DNA from: a virus
Reading direction: 5' to 3' (one strand)
IMG/VR virus record: IMGVR_UViG_3300022839_000007
Coordinates: 62,001 to 126,000 of that record
Length of the DNA stretch: 64,000 nucleotides
Positions 42,023 to 49,598 of this stretch are shown here, piece after piece. The position numbers and the translations under genes are program-made. The notes under the pieces are model-generated. The model was not told the origin of the DNA. It saw only the letters and a program-made list of their open reading frames with translations, and did no database searches. The first letter of the stretch is position 1; the number at the start of each line of letters is the position of its first letter.

Positions 42023-43861
42023 TCATTTATCATTTATTGTATACTTTTTAATATCTTCAGCTAACGTAGGATCAATATTAATGCCAGAATTAAGTTCTGT
42101 CCATAGCTCTAGCATACCCTGAAGCTCTTTACGCTCGCTGTACCATCTCTTAAGAAGTCCGGGAATTACTGCTTCAAATTCGTGTGTGAATATAGTTCCG
42201 TTCGCACTAAGCATCCACGGAGTATTACTATCAAAAATCATATTATAAATTTCAGCAGCACTAAGCACGTCTTGACGCCCGTCTTCCCAATTGACGTGTA
42301 ATGCAATGTCTTTACGTTGTTCCATTACAGCTTCGTATTCTTCAGTAGCAAATCTTCCTTCCCAACTTGCAGCAAAACTCATTTTCTTAAGAGTTATATC
42401 GTCGTGTACTCGTGCTTCGCTAATATGTGGAACAATTTGTCCTATGATACTTTCTGGTGCCATATTCATGCTACGAATCACACTAGGATACAATGAGTTA
42501 AGATCCATACTACCTATCCATTCGTGTAATCCCTTTTTAGGAACCGCGACATATGCACCAGCAGCTTGTGTACTATCGCCGTTATTTTTTCTATTAGGAA
42601 CTTGCATACCTCTTCGATGTGCTTCGTTGATAATTGCTTGTTCAGTTAGTGCTACTGCACCTGCAGTAGTTTGTAGTAATACTGTATTTTCGTGAGCAAG
42701 GACGTTTGCTAAATCAATAAATTTTAGTTTTTTATCTAATTTATCTAGTAACGCAACGTCTTGTCTATTATATTCAATAAATTTTTCAAAATCATTATTG
42801 TATAACTGATCCAATGTACCTTCGTATATTGTTTTGTTCTCGCCTACTTCCATCTCTCCAATTGCATCAAGTCGATAGCTATGACGTTCCTCGTAAGTGT
42901 ATTTGCGATATAAGTTAAGATAATCAAGATGTACTCTTCCGATAGTATCGTAGGTTATGCTAGTTTTTCCGTATTTTTCAAACTCGCGTTTTTTAGGCAA
43001 TTGCCCCCATAAACAGAAGCGTCTAGTATCGTCATTGCTCAATACACGTTTGATACGATTAACAGTATAAGGAACGTCGTACCCTTCGGAATTCCATCCA
43101 CTATGTACATCGGCATCTTCAATTAAGTCTAGAAACATCTGTAACATAGCACGTTCGCCATTACCTTCTGAATCGTTAGGAAACAATATACATTCTTCGC
43201 CCCATCGTTCCTTACATATTGCTTGTGCTTTTTCAAACGGTAATCCTTTAGGAGGCATAGCAACTGTAACTAATAAATCTAACCATTGCAAGTATACAGT
43301 AATAGCAGTAATTGGCATAAATGGATCGTCAGTTGGTGCAAAGCCTCTGCCGGCTTTTAAGTAATCACACCCTGAAATTTGCTTCCACTTTTTTTCTTTG
43401 TGGTTCCATACTTCGTATAGATGCGCATCGGTAATACGCGAAAGTGCATCGACATTTGTATCAATATCTATAACTGTTGACTTTTTTCTAATTTTTACCT
43501 TGTAATCCCTAGGGTACTCAAACGGATCAAAGTCAGTTTCGATATCCCAAAATGCTACATTAAGTTTAGGAGCATCCTGATTAAGATAGTGTTCGCTTAG
43601 GCATTGAAATATTGGATTTACATCAGACTCAAATAATACGTTGCCTTTGTTAATAGCAACTTCTTTTCTATAATCTTTTGTATTTTTACACACAATACGG
43701 CTTAGAGTGTCTCCAAAAATACTCTTGTACTTTCCTCTAGCGTCTTTGTAATAAAATGTATATTTTGCTTGGTATTCTTGATAAATTCGTTTACCTTCCT
43801 TGCGTTCGACTATGTTAATAGTATCGCTGTCCCGGTTAAAGAAGCTGTCAATGTAGGGCAT
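42023..43861 (-). CDS. 43: DNA polymerase part A: N-terminal, exonuclease and motif A
   Basis: 612 residues from ATG 43861 (AAGGAGAG upstream; the TTG 18 bases earlier overlaps that site). VAFWDIETDFDPF near 105 is Exo I, VHSGWNSEGYDVPYTVNR Exo II and YNRQDVALLDKLD Exo III. DLNSLYPSVIRSMN near 450 is palm motif A. It stops at KKYTINDK before motif B. So it has proofreading and half the palm but no complete active site. Split gp43A/gp43B polymerases are known in Aeromonas T4-like phages. Confidence 0.92.
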   Translation of the reverse strand: MPYIDSFFNRDSDTINIVERKEGKRIYQEYQAKYTFYYKDARGKYKSIFGDTLSRIVCKNTKDYRKEVAINKGNVLFESDVNPIFQCLSEHYLNQDAPKLNVAFWDIETDFDPFEYPRDYKVKIRKKSTVIDIDTNVDALSRITDAHLYEVWNHKEKKWKQISGCDYLKAGRGFAPTDDPFMPITAITVYLQWLDLLVTVAMPPKGLPFEKAQAICKERWGEECILFPNDSEGNGERAMLQMFLDLIEDADVHSGWNSEGYDVPYTVNRIKRVLSNDDTRRFCLWGQLPKKREFEKYGKTSITYDTIGRVHLDYLNLYRKYTYEERHSYRLDAIGEMEVGENKTIYEGTLDQLYNNDFEKFIEYNRQDVALLDKLDKKLKFIDLANVLAHENTVLLQTTAGAVALTEQAIINEAHRRGMQVPNRKNNGDSTQAAGAYVAVPKKGLHEWIGSMDLNSLYPSVIRSMNMAPESIIGQIVPHISEARVHDDITLKKMSFAASWEGRFATEEYEAVMEQRKDIALHVNWEDGRQDVLSAAEIYNMIFDSNTPWMLSANGTIFTHEFEAVIPGLLKRWYSERKELQGMLELWTELNSGINIDPTLAEDIKKYTINDK

Positions 43862-43902
43862 CGGGGTCTCTCCTTGCAACTTGTGGCTTGCTTACCGTGG
43901 TA

Positions 43903-43921
43903 TTGCTCGTAAAGTGAGCAA
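43903..43921 (-). promoter_or_regulatory. Leader hairpin upstream of polymerase A
   Basis: TTGCTC and GAGCAA form a 6-bp stem with a 7-base loop, about 40 bases before the PolA ATG; a second small stem (GCAA/TTGC) lies nearer the ribosome site. T4 and RB69 gp43 repress their own mRNA through a leader hairpin, so this is a candidate operator. Confidence 0.35.
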
Positions 43922-43924
43922 GTC

Positions 43925-44140
43925 TTATAACAACAACCCTGCTATATAGATAAGAGTTAGTCCTGAATTAAGAACTATTAAACTTTTTTCTTTCCATAGT
44001 ATTCCTATTAGTATCCACAAACTGTTTGATCCTATGAATGCAAATATATAATACGGATAGATATTAAATGCTGCAAGACTAGCAGCAATTAGTAATGCTG
44101 CGGTGCTAATCCATGCTAGCCATTGATAAGGTTTATTCAT
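43925..44140 (-). CDS. Small membrane protein
   Basis: 71 residues with three hydrophobic segments (WISTAALLIAASLAAF, YYIFAFIGSNSLWILIGIL and LIVLNSGLTLIYIAGLLL). Probably an inner membrane protein with two or three spans. The start overlaps the upstream stop (ATGAATAA-like). Similar small membrane proteins occur in cyanophages and other marine T4-like phages. Function unknown. Confidence 0.65.
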   Translation of the reverse strand: MNKPYQWLAWISTAALLIAASLAAFNIYPYYIFAFIGSNSLWILIGILWKEKSLIVLNSGLTLIYIAGLLL

Positions 44141-44376
44141 TTGTTTTTCTTTAACATGTATATTGTAATTTTAGGATCGGTTATAACTAGTAAATCTTGT
44201 GGATACTTTTTATCTACGTGTTGCCTGCCTACTTCGATTACATTAATCATTTTATTGTTTATTTTTTTAACAATGCCAATAATCATATTATTGTGTTTAG
44301 GATAGGCAACTATATCACCTAGCTTAATTATTTTATTTAAAATGTCACAATGTTCAGTAATAACAATATTAGTCAT
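44137..44376 (-). CDS. Small hypothetical protein, SH3-like beta
   Basis: 79 residues from ATG 44376, which overlaps the upstream stop by 8 bases (ATGACTAA). LGDIVAYPKHNNMIIGIVKK and MINVIEVGRQ form alternating strands as in small SH3/KOW-like folds. No catalytic residue. It may bind RNA or protein; not established. Confidence 0.6.
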   Translation of the reverse strand: MTNIVITEHCDILNKIIKLGDIVAYPKHNNMIIGIVKKINNKMINVIEVGRQHVDKKYPQDLLVITDPKITIYMLKKNK

Positions 44377-44635
44377 CGTTATCATACCCAATAGTAGCAA
44401 TAATAGTTTCGAGGTCTTCAAATTCGTCATTCAAACGACTCCAGTCGCGATTTTTTGCAACTTTAATAGCTTTATTAATAATACTAGGTTTTACGTTTAG
44501 TTCTTCTGCAACTGCTTTCACGGTTTCTTTTAATCCGCCCTGCAAATCTTCAATTTCTTGTAGTACAGTTACGCCTTCTTTAACAAGCCTCTCTAGTTTG
44601 GCTTTTTCTTCTTGGCCATAGGTACGGTCGCTCAT
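44369..44635 (-). CDS. Small helical DNA-binding-like protein (DsbA-like)
   Basis: 88 residues, helical and charged (EKAKLERLVKEGVTVLQEIE, KAVAEELNVKPSIINKAIKV). The last segment resembles a helix-turn-helix, and size and composition fit T4 DsbA, a double-stranded DNA-binding late-transcription accessory protein. The match is by profile only. A perfect sigma70 promoter precedes it. Confidence 0.5.
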   Translation of the reverse strand: MSDRTYGQEEKAKLERLVKEGVTVLQEIEDLQGGLKETVKAVAEELNVKPSIINKAIKVAKNRDWSRLNDEFEDLETIIATIGYDNDD

Positions 44636-44665
44636 GTATTATCCCTTTTTGTTATTGTTAATTAT

Positions 44666-44694
44666 ATTATATTGTATTATTTAATTTTTGTCAA
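44666..44694 (-). promoter_or_regulatory. Perfect sigma70 promoter upstream of DsbA-like gene
   Basis: Minus-strand TTGACA, 17 bases, TATAAT, all consensus, 31 bases before the ATG at 44635. It drives the small genes leading to PolA. Confidence 0.78.
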
Positions 44695-44698
44695 CGTA

Positions 44699-45298
44699 TT
44701 ATTTGACAAACGCACCAATTCTACCATGTACATCAGGGTATTCTCGGTATCTATATCCAGTTGGCGGAATAGTTGCTTCGCCTTCCCATACTGGAATAAA
44801 ATGGTTTATATTACCGTCAAAATCCTCGTTGCGACGTAGATGTATCTCAATGAGATTGTCTCCAATAAATTCGCAATTAATCCACTGATGACGTTGATTA
44901 AAATTTCTTAATATTTTTGGAAACGGTTTGCAAATATCATTTCTACGCCAATCTGTCCATTTTGTAAAGGTTGTAGAAGGCTTGTGTCCTTCTACACATA
45001 ACATTTGACGTGAATTATAATAGTCAATGCTTAAATGTCTGCCTTCGAACCATTCACACCAAAAGTATCCTATTGGTAAATGCATAGTGCTACAGTCTAT
45101 CCACACCTTTGTTGTACCAAGCCCAAGGCCTATCATATTTACACACGGACGAACAATATAGTAATTTGGTGCTGGCACATCTAGCCCAACTGGACCCGAA
45201 ATATACCCTAGCTTACGAGATAAAATAAGTTTATCCAGTACCCAAATGTTATCTGGGTCAATTGTTTCCCAAATTAAATCCTCAGCGCACTTCTTCAT
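44699..45298 (-). CDS. Conserved marine T4-like phage protein
   Basis: 199 residues. LIWETIDPDNIWVLDKLIL, GPVGLDVPAPNYYIVRPC, LPIGYFWCEWFEGRHLSI and PPTGYRYREYPD are recurrent blocks I associate with many marine T4-like genomes, where no function is assigned. Trp and Tyr are frequent; no P-loop or membrane segment. It sits between the MKx leader genes and an early promoter. Confidence 0.7.
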   Translation of the reverse strand: MKKCAEDLIWETIDPDNIWVLDKLILSRKLGYISGPVGLDVPAPNYYIVRPCVNMIGLGLGTTKVWIDCSTMHLPIGYFWCEWFEGRHLSIDYYNSRQMLCVEGHKPSTTFTKWTDWRRNDICKPFPKILRNFNQRHQWINCEFIGDNLIEIHLRRNEDFDGNINHFIPVWEGEATIPPTGYRYREYPDVHGRIGAFVK

Positions 45299-45313
45299 AT
45301 TACAGAAAATAAA

Positions 45314-45649
45314 TTATTTAATTCGTTTATTAACCATACGCTCGGCCAATGAATGTTTATAAATAGTTGCTGCTTCTGATGTCATTGCAATGTTTACTTC
45401 TGATTGACCGACTTGTTCGTATTCTAGTGCATGATACACACTGCTAATGTAATCTGCTGCTTTTGTAATTTTAGCTTGTTGCCATCCTTCGATGCCTTCA
45501 GATTCGCTTACATTCTTCAGTATATTATGTAATTTAATAGAATATTTTGCAATTTTGTATAATTCTGCACGAGCCATTTGTACTTCGTGATCTTGTTCAG
45601 CTAGGTGAGCCATGTCGCCTAACCCTTCGTTTATCTTCTTTCTAGTCAT
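45314..45649 (-). CDS. Small conserved helical protein
   Basis: 111 residues from ATG 45649 (GGAG seven bases upstream; a TTG 12 bases earlier contains that site). ELYKIAKYSIKLHNILKN and KITKAADYISSVYHALEYE are helices familiar from structural or assembly proteins of marine T4-like phages. A GATAAATA octamer stands 28 bases upstream, indicating late expression. Confidence 0.65.
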   Translation of the reverse strand: MTRKKINEGLGDMAHLAEQDHEVQMARAELYKIAKYSIKLHNILKNVSESEGIEGWQQAKITKAADYISSVYHALEYEQVGQSEVNIAMTSEAATIYKHSLAERMVNKRIK

Positions 45650-45677
45650 CGGATTCTCCAAGATATGCTAATAAGTA

Positions 45678-45685
45678 TATTTATC
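45678..45685 (-). promoter_or_regulatory. Late-promoter-like octamer GATAAATA
   Basis: Minus-strand GATAAATA followed by TACTTA, 28 bases before the ATG at 45649, with GGAG in the leader. It overlaps the 3' end of the upstream gene. Confidence 0.5.
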
Positions 45686-45872
45686 GTTTTTTCTGGTGCC
45701 CAAATATATTATCGGGCATATCAAGAGCATTAACGATAGTACCGTCTTTATTTTTCTTTTGAGCAGCTTCTGGTGCTCCGTATTTTCCACGACGTTGGGT
45801 TCCGCCCATCGGGGTTGCAATACTTGCTACTGACCCCGATGATGTCATTTCAGTAATTTCACGAATTTTCAT
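45681..45872 (-). CDS. Small protein with MK(I/V)xE leader
   Basis: 63 residues. MKIREITEM begins the shared leader of this gene run (IRE and ITE are possible (I/L)xE cleavage sites). The rest is Gly/Ser/Lys-rich and ends NALDMPDNIFGHQKKR. Likely an internal virion peptide; inferred from the leader. ATG is one base after the upstream stop. Confidence 0.55.
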   Translation of the reverse strand: MKIREITEMTSSGSVASIATPMGGTQRRGKYGAPEAAQKKNKDGTIVNALDMPDNIFGHQKKR

Positions 45873-45873
45873 G

Positions 45874-46410
45874 TTATCCTACTAGCTTTCCGCCCAACGG
45901 ATGTGGACCTCTTCGTTTTTTTGCAGGAGTAGGCTCGTTGCCGCGCGCATAGTCGCCATCCTTTTGTTTATACGACTCGTCTTGCATTTCCTTAGGAGAC
46001 TTACTCATTAACGCCTTTGCAACCTGAGTACCGCCGTACAATATTGCCACAACTACAATTAACGGTAAACTGTATTTTCCGGCAAACATTGCAATCTTCT
46101 GTGCAGCAGAAGATCCTAATACGTTCTTAATTAACGGAATAAGATTATCTTCGGTCATGTTTACCACGTCATTTATTGCCAATCCAGTAGCACCTATACC
46201 CACACCTGTTCCGAGACGTCCTGCGGCTGTAGCCCCGGTTGCAACGCCTCTGCCTACCATAGGCACAGCTTTTACACTTCCTATAAGTACTCTAGCCCCA
46301 GCTTTGGCAGCCCAGGGTAATGCAACTCTTGCTCCTGCAACAACTAATGGAATAAACCAAACAACTTCGGTTATTGGATTTTTTAACTCTGTGACTTCGC
46401 TAACCTTCAT
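45874..46410 (-). CDS. Internal-virion-like protein with hydrophobic core and MKVSE leader
   Basis: 178 residues. The leader MKVSEVTEL is followed by NPITEVVWFIPLVVAGARVA, a Gly/Ala-rich stretch (AAKAGARVLIGSVKAVPMVG) and a hydrophobic segment (YSLPLIVVVAILYGGTQVA), then a basic tail. It could insert in a membrane during DNA entry or lie inside the capsid. The start touches the upstream stop. Role inferred. Confidence 0.6.
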   Translation of the reverse strand: MKVSEVTELKNPITEVVWFIPLVVAGARVALPWAAKAGARVLIGSVKAVPMVGRGVATGATAAGRLGTGVGIGATGLAINDVVNMTEDNLIPLIKNVLGSSAAQKIAMFAGKYSLPLIVVVAILYGGTQVAKALMSKSPKEMQDESYKQKDGDYARGNEPTPAKKRRGPHPLGGKLVG

Positions 46411-46595
46411 TATAGTTTCCTTAATCCTGTTATTTTAGCATCGGATCCGTATTGTGCATGTATCATCAATTTTGCAGATTGCGCGCTCTTTGCACTAACT
46501 TGAATAGAAATCCATTGAGAATAATACGGTTGGCGTACTTGTACCATTGCATCAAATAAATAAAAATTGCTGTGCTTTATTTCTCGTAGTAACAT
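46410..46595 (-). CDS. Small hypothetical protein (MLLREI start)
   Basis: 61 residues. MLLREIKHS is a variant of the shared leader. Then AMVQVRQPYYSQWISIQVSA and KSAQSAKLMIHAQYG, a beta-alpha layout. GATAAATA ends exactly five bases before the ATG; there is no Shine-Dalgarno, so a leaderless mRNA is possible. Function unknown. Confidence 0.55.
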   Translation of the reverse strand: MLLREIKHSNFYLFDAMVQVRQPYYSQWISIQVSAKSAQSAKLMIHAQYGSDAKITGLRKL

Positions 46596-46596
46596 A

Positions 46597-47160
46597 TCAA
46601 TATTTATCGAAGTTAAAAAGTTTAGTAAGTTCTCTATACAACGGATCTTCCAAAGTATGTCCGCCTTCCATTATAGCCCATTCTATATCAGTGTATCGAG
46701 GAGCAGCTTCCGAGGTTACTGTCTTAATTGCAAGCGGACCGTGTGGATGGTGAGGGTTGAGTACTACATCTTCGCCGTTCATAAGATCGCTAATATTAGC
46801 AGCTTTTCCTAATCTGTCTAATACCTGATGTAGTCTATCGGTTGGATCGTATCCATATGAATCGTATCCCTTTTTTCCGCGAACCTCTACTCTATTCATG
46901 CCTCTTTTATTTATATGTAGGATATCGTACAGCAGTCCGCGCTCTAGTTTAATCATTACGCTTTCGGTTATTCCAAGATTAGTTAATATATTAGAACTTG
47001 TTACTTTAGATTTTTTACCCATGATAGGCGGTCTACCGTCTTTATCTACTATATTACCAAACTTAGCAGCTTGTTTTTTGATTTCGTTTGGTCCTACATC
47101 AACCGTGGTATTAACACCCTTGACTATTCTTCCATCCTCTGCTAAATCGCTAATCTTCAT
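46597..47160 (-). CDS. Hypothetical virion-associated protein with MKISD leader
   Basis: 187 residues. The leader MKISDLAED contains LAE, a possible protease site. Then TSSNILTNLGITESVMIKLE, LYDILHINKRGMNRVEVRGK and LMNGEDVVLNPHHPHGPLAI. No catalytic motif. It is one of the shared-leader run. Probably a late virion or assembly protein. Confidence 0.6.
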   Translation of the reverse strand: MKISDLAEDGRIVKGVNTTVDVGPNEIKKQAAKFGNIVDKDGRPPIMGKKSKVTSSNILTNLGITESVMIKLERGLLYDILHINKRGMNRVEVRGKKGYDSYGYDPTDRLHQVLDRLGKAANISDLMNGEDVVLNPHHPHGPLAIKTVTSEAAPRYTDIEWAIMEGGHTLEDPLYRELTKLFNFDKY

Positions 47161-47193
47161 TTTTTTCCTATCTGTTTTTAGTATTAGTTAATA

Positions 47194-47679
47194 CTACTTT
47201 GAGAATCTTCCTGCTGGACTAAATGCTTTATTTTGATCTTTAGAAAACATCCGTCTATCTTCGGAAGTCATTACTCTGCATGGACCTTGATCCGGAACCA
47301 TGAATAATTTTTGAGTACTATACGGAAATAAGTTAGGACCAATTGTTGTAATCTTGTAAACTGTAAAGTTAGTTTCTGTAATTTTACTTTTTCTAATATC
47401 TTTTACAAATGAAATGCCTATATTTTTTTCATTAAATATTGCAAACGAATCATTCTCGTTCAATGATGTAATCATGTTATTTATTGGATCTTGTGTTATT
47501 TTTTTTAACATAAACATCACAGACGCTTTATTTTCTTGGGCAATTCTCATTAACCTATCATCGACGTGATCGCCAAATATAATCATTCCATCAGGAAACT
47601 TGTACGGTAGCCGTCGTTCAGCTTCCCAGAGCTCGTTGTTGCTAGTAACATACTGTGTAATTATCTCAAATATCTTCAT
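47194..47679 (-). CDS. Hypothetical virion-associated protein with MKIFE leader
   Basis: 161 residues from ATG 47679, one base after the upstream stop; starting here gives MKIFEIITQYV, the run's leader (IFE site). Later KFPDGMIIFGDHVDDRLM, QENKASVMFMLKKITQDP and PDQGPCRVMTSEDRRMF. No known domain. Position and leader suggest a late virion protein. Confidence 0.62.
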   Translation of the reverse strand: MKIFEIITQYVTSNNELWEAERRLPYKFPDGMIIFGDHVDDRLMRIAQENKASVMFMLKKITQDPINNMITSLNENDSFAIFNEKNIGISFVKDIRKSKITETNFTVYKITTIGPNLFPYSTQKLFMVPDQGPCRVMTSEDRRMFSKDQNKAFSPAGRFSK

Positions 47680-47680
47680 A

Positions 47681-48100
47681 TTACCAATTTCTGCAACTCC
47701 AATATCTTGCAGATGTACGAGGTCCAGGATTGTCACAATTATGACGTGCCCTAAAACTTTTTCTTCTTGCAGGATTTGATTTCTTAATACGCATATTTGG
47801 ATCTCCGAAGTTTACTTTTTTAACATTTCCGGTACTCGGATCTTTTACAAAAACCTTAAACTTTTTTACATCGCCTCGCATAGGTTTGCCTAGGCTAACT
47901 TTGCGTCCTTGATACTCGGCTTCGTCGAGTATATCGTCTTCGTTGAACCACATTTCTCCATATGCTTCAAAGAATTCATTGCCATGATAGGTTTCCTCTT
48001 TAACGCAATTATTTACACGCTTGCCTTTGTTCTTACCGGTACCGGGCTTTGTGCCGTCTTTTTTGTATCCGTCCCAGCAAGAAATTTCGTTAACTTTCAT
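47681..48100 (-). CDS. Conserved basic virion-like protein with MKVNE leader
   Basis: 139 residues. MKVNEISCWDGYKKDGTKPG, then EAEYQGRKVSLGKPMRGDVK, VNFGDPNMRIKKSNPARRKS and ARHNCDNPGPRTSARYWSC. The C-terminal third is very basic with Cys and resembles small conserved proteins of several marine phage groups. It may bind DNA in the capsid. It overlaps the upstream gene by 4 bases. Confidence 0.65.
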   Translation of the reverse strand: MKVNEISCWDGYKKDGTKPGTGKNKGKRVNNCVKEETYHGNEFFEAYGEMWFNEDDILDEAEYQGRKVSLGKPMRGDVKKFKVFVKDPSTGNVKKVNFGDPNMRIKKSNPARRKSFRARHNCDNPGPRTSARYWSCRNW

Positions 48101-48306
48101 TTTCTTCCCCTAAATGTTCCGCCCGTGAGATGCGGCAAAGTAAACCAGAGTTCAAACCATTTTGGATCACCAGGTTGTATATTCTGTTCACGTTCTTTTT
48201 GACGATTACTGTTAGCAGCATCGCTGATATTGCCCAATGAGTATTCGGTATACCCTTTAAATTCGTTTACACCAGCAAGCTTTATAAGTCTGTCTAAATC
48301 GTCCAT
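48097..48306 (-). CDS. Small hypothetical protein
   Basis: 69 residues. MDDLDRLIKLAGVNEFKGY resembles the leaders of other marine T4-like small proteins (DxLxxLLKLAGV). The end GTFRGRK is basic. Probably late, function unknown. Its stop overlaps the next start by 4 bases. Confidence 0.58.
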   Translation of the reverse strand: MDDLDRLIKLAGVNEFKGYTEYSLGNISDAANSNRQKEREQNIQPGDPKWFELWFTLPHLTGGTFRGRK

Positions 48307-48788
48307 TATAAATCTCTATTAGCAGAACTAGTTGCTGGTTGTTTTTTACGTATTATAAATTCGGTCATTCTACCAATATCGCTCCACGCAAATTCAAATC
48401 CGTTCTTATCAGCAAACTTTTGTATCATTTTTTTATACAACGAAGATCTGCTGTCCTTGATTTTAGGATCTTCTGCGGCAGCGCCTTCGCGCTTGGCAAC
48501 AAATGTAATACTCTCGGCTGTTAAATTTAACTTAAAAAATGAAGAAATAATATTAATTACAGTAGCAAATATAGCAAATTCATTACCTTCTCCGGTACGT
48601 TTAATGTTATTATCTTTTTTAAATCCTACTTCAAAATTACGACTATTGTGAGAAAGAGATTCAAAGTATACTACAACATTGCCGCCTGCTGATGCAAAAT
48701 GAGCGCGAAAACTATTAACTTCTTGTTGAGTCCATTGCCAGTTATACGGACGATCAAACACTTCAACAATAATCTCGCAGACTTTCAT
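48306..48788 (-). CDS. Hypothetical virion-associated protein with MKVCE leader
   Basis: 160 residues. MKVCEIIVEVFDRPYNWQWT has the leader with IVE as possible cleavage site. A beta-rich middle (GGNVVVYFESLSHNSRNFEV) and a basic end (FIIRKKQPATSSANR). Not recognised. Sits between two other genes of the run. Confidence 0.6.
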   Translation of the reverse strand: MKVCEIIVEVFDRPYNWQWTQQEVNSFRAHFASAGGNVVVYFESLSHNSRNFEVGFKKDNNIKRTGEGNEFAIFATVINIISSFFKLNLTAESITFVAKREGAAAEDPKIKDSRSSLYKKMIQKFADKNGFEFAWSDIGRMTEFIIRKKQPATSSANRDL

Positions 48789-48789
48789 A

Positions 48790-49029
48790 TTATCGATTTC
48801 TATCTATTTTTTTTAGCAACTTTTCATCGGGCATTGCGTTGCCTAACTTTTGTGCAATTTTGTATTCAGCTGCACCGCCTGCAACTCCGCCTGCATACTT
48901 TCCTGCTCGTTTAGCTGCTGCCTGTCCGGCAGTTCTTGCTCCTAGTTTTGCTGCTCCGGCTTTTGCCAATTGTCCACCTATATTTGCTCCTACACCAACT
49001 AGGGCACCAACCACTTCGTTTACTTTCAA
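48790..49029 (-). CDS. Small Gly/Ala-rich protein with MKVNE leader
   Basis: 79 residues. MKVNEVVGALVGVGANIGGQ, then alternating Gly/Ala/Lys (GARTAGQAAAKRAGKYAGG). It could be a membrane-active or DNA-binding internal peptide. It overlaps the nucleotidyltransferase stop by 4 bases. Confidence 0.58.
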   Translation of the reverse strand: MKVNEVVGALVGVGANIGGQLAKAGAAKLGARTAGQAAAKRAGKYAGGVAGGAAEYKIAQKLGNAMPDEKLLKKIDRNR

Positions 49030-49598
49030 GATATTTCCTTTGTTTGTTCCATACCGTTACGAACTGCATTATAAATTTGTATTGCATATTTTTTATTAGA
49101 AATACCTTGCTTAAATAATTCAAAGTTGCCAGCAAACGCTGCCTCTCGTAACTTACTTGCACTTATACCGTTAACTCCGGCAGCATCAGGATCTCGATCG
49201 CCGGCGCTAACTACAGTTATGTTATCAAAATGATATTCTTTACCATTGTATTTGTTAATTAGCTTAGTAAACTCGTCAATACGATCGCTGCCTGCAACAT
49301 ATACAATATTTTGATATCCAAGTGATTCGATGCGTTGCAATACTTGTATAATATTCTTAATATGTTTGTTACCAACAATGACATCAGGAAATAGCAGTTG
49401 AACAATTTCTAGCTTGTTGTCAAACTCTAGCGGGTCTGTTTTAGGATGATGACTGTGGCTTAAAAATAAGTAATAGTCGCCTTTTAGACTAGTAATTTTA
49501 TTTACTAGTTTTTTGTGTCCTAGAGTTGGAGGATTCATTCGTGCAAATGCAACAATTGCAGTATTACCAATTACTTTACACTTTTGGTTAATTATCAT
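49026..49598 (-). CDS. Nucleotidyltransferase (NMN adenylyltransferase-like)
   Basis: 190 residues. NTAIVAFARMNPPTLGHKKL has the GxFxPxHxGH-type motif (NPPTLGH) and GVNGISASKLREAAF the ISxTxxR end motif. Such enzymes add AMP from ATP to nicotinate or nicotinamide mononucleotide, making NAD; other substrates are possible. Here it may support NAD pools for the phage's dehydrogenases. Its last bases overlap the next gene. Confidence 0.78.
   Translation of the reverse strand: MIINQKCKVIGNTAIVAFARMNPPTLGHKKLVNKITSLKGDYYLFLSHSHHPKTDPLEFDNKLEIVQLLFPDVIVGNKHIKNIIQVLQRIESLGYQNIVYVAGSDRIDEFTKLINKYNGKEYHFDNITVVSAGDRDPDAAGVNGISASKLREAAFAGNFELFKQGISNKKYAIQIYNAVRNGMEQTKEIS

Noticed and set aside
41941-42060. 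Frameshift or sequencing error splitting PolA and PolB
   Set aside because: The gap has stop, two ribosome sites and a proper ATG; no single indel joins the two frames without also crossing these signals.
42291-42695. Long open frame antisense to the polymerase A gene
   Set aside because: It is the complement of conserved exonuclease/palm coding sequence, lacks a ribosome site and has no recognisable protein features.
45356-45363. Perfect TATAAATA octamer on the plus strand
   Set aside because: Inside a minus-strand gene and with no plus-strand gene downstream; likely chance in AT-rich DNA.
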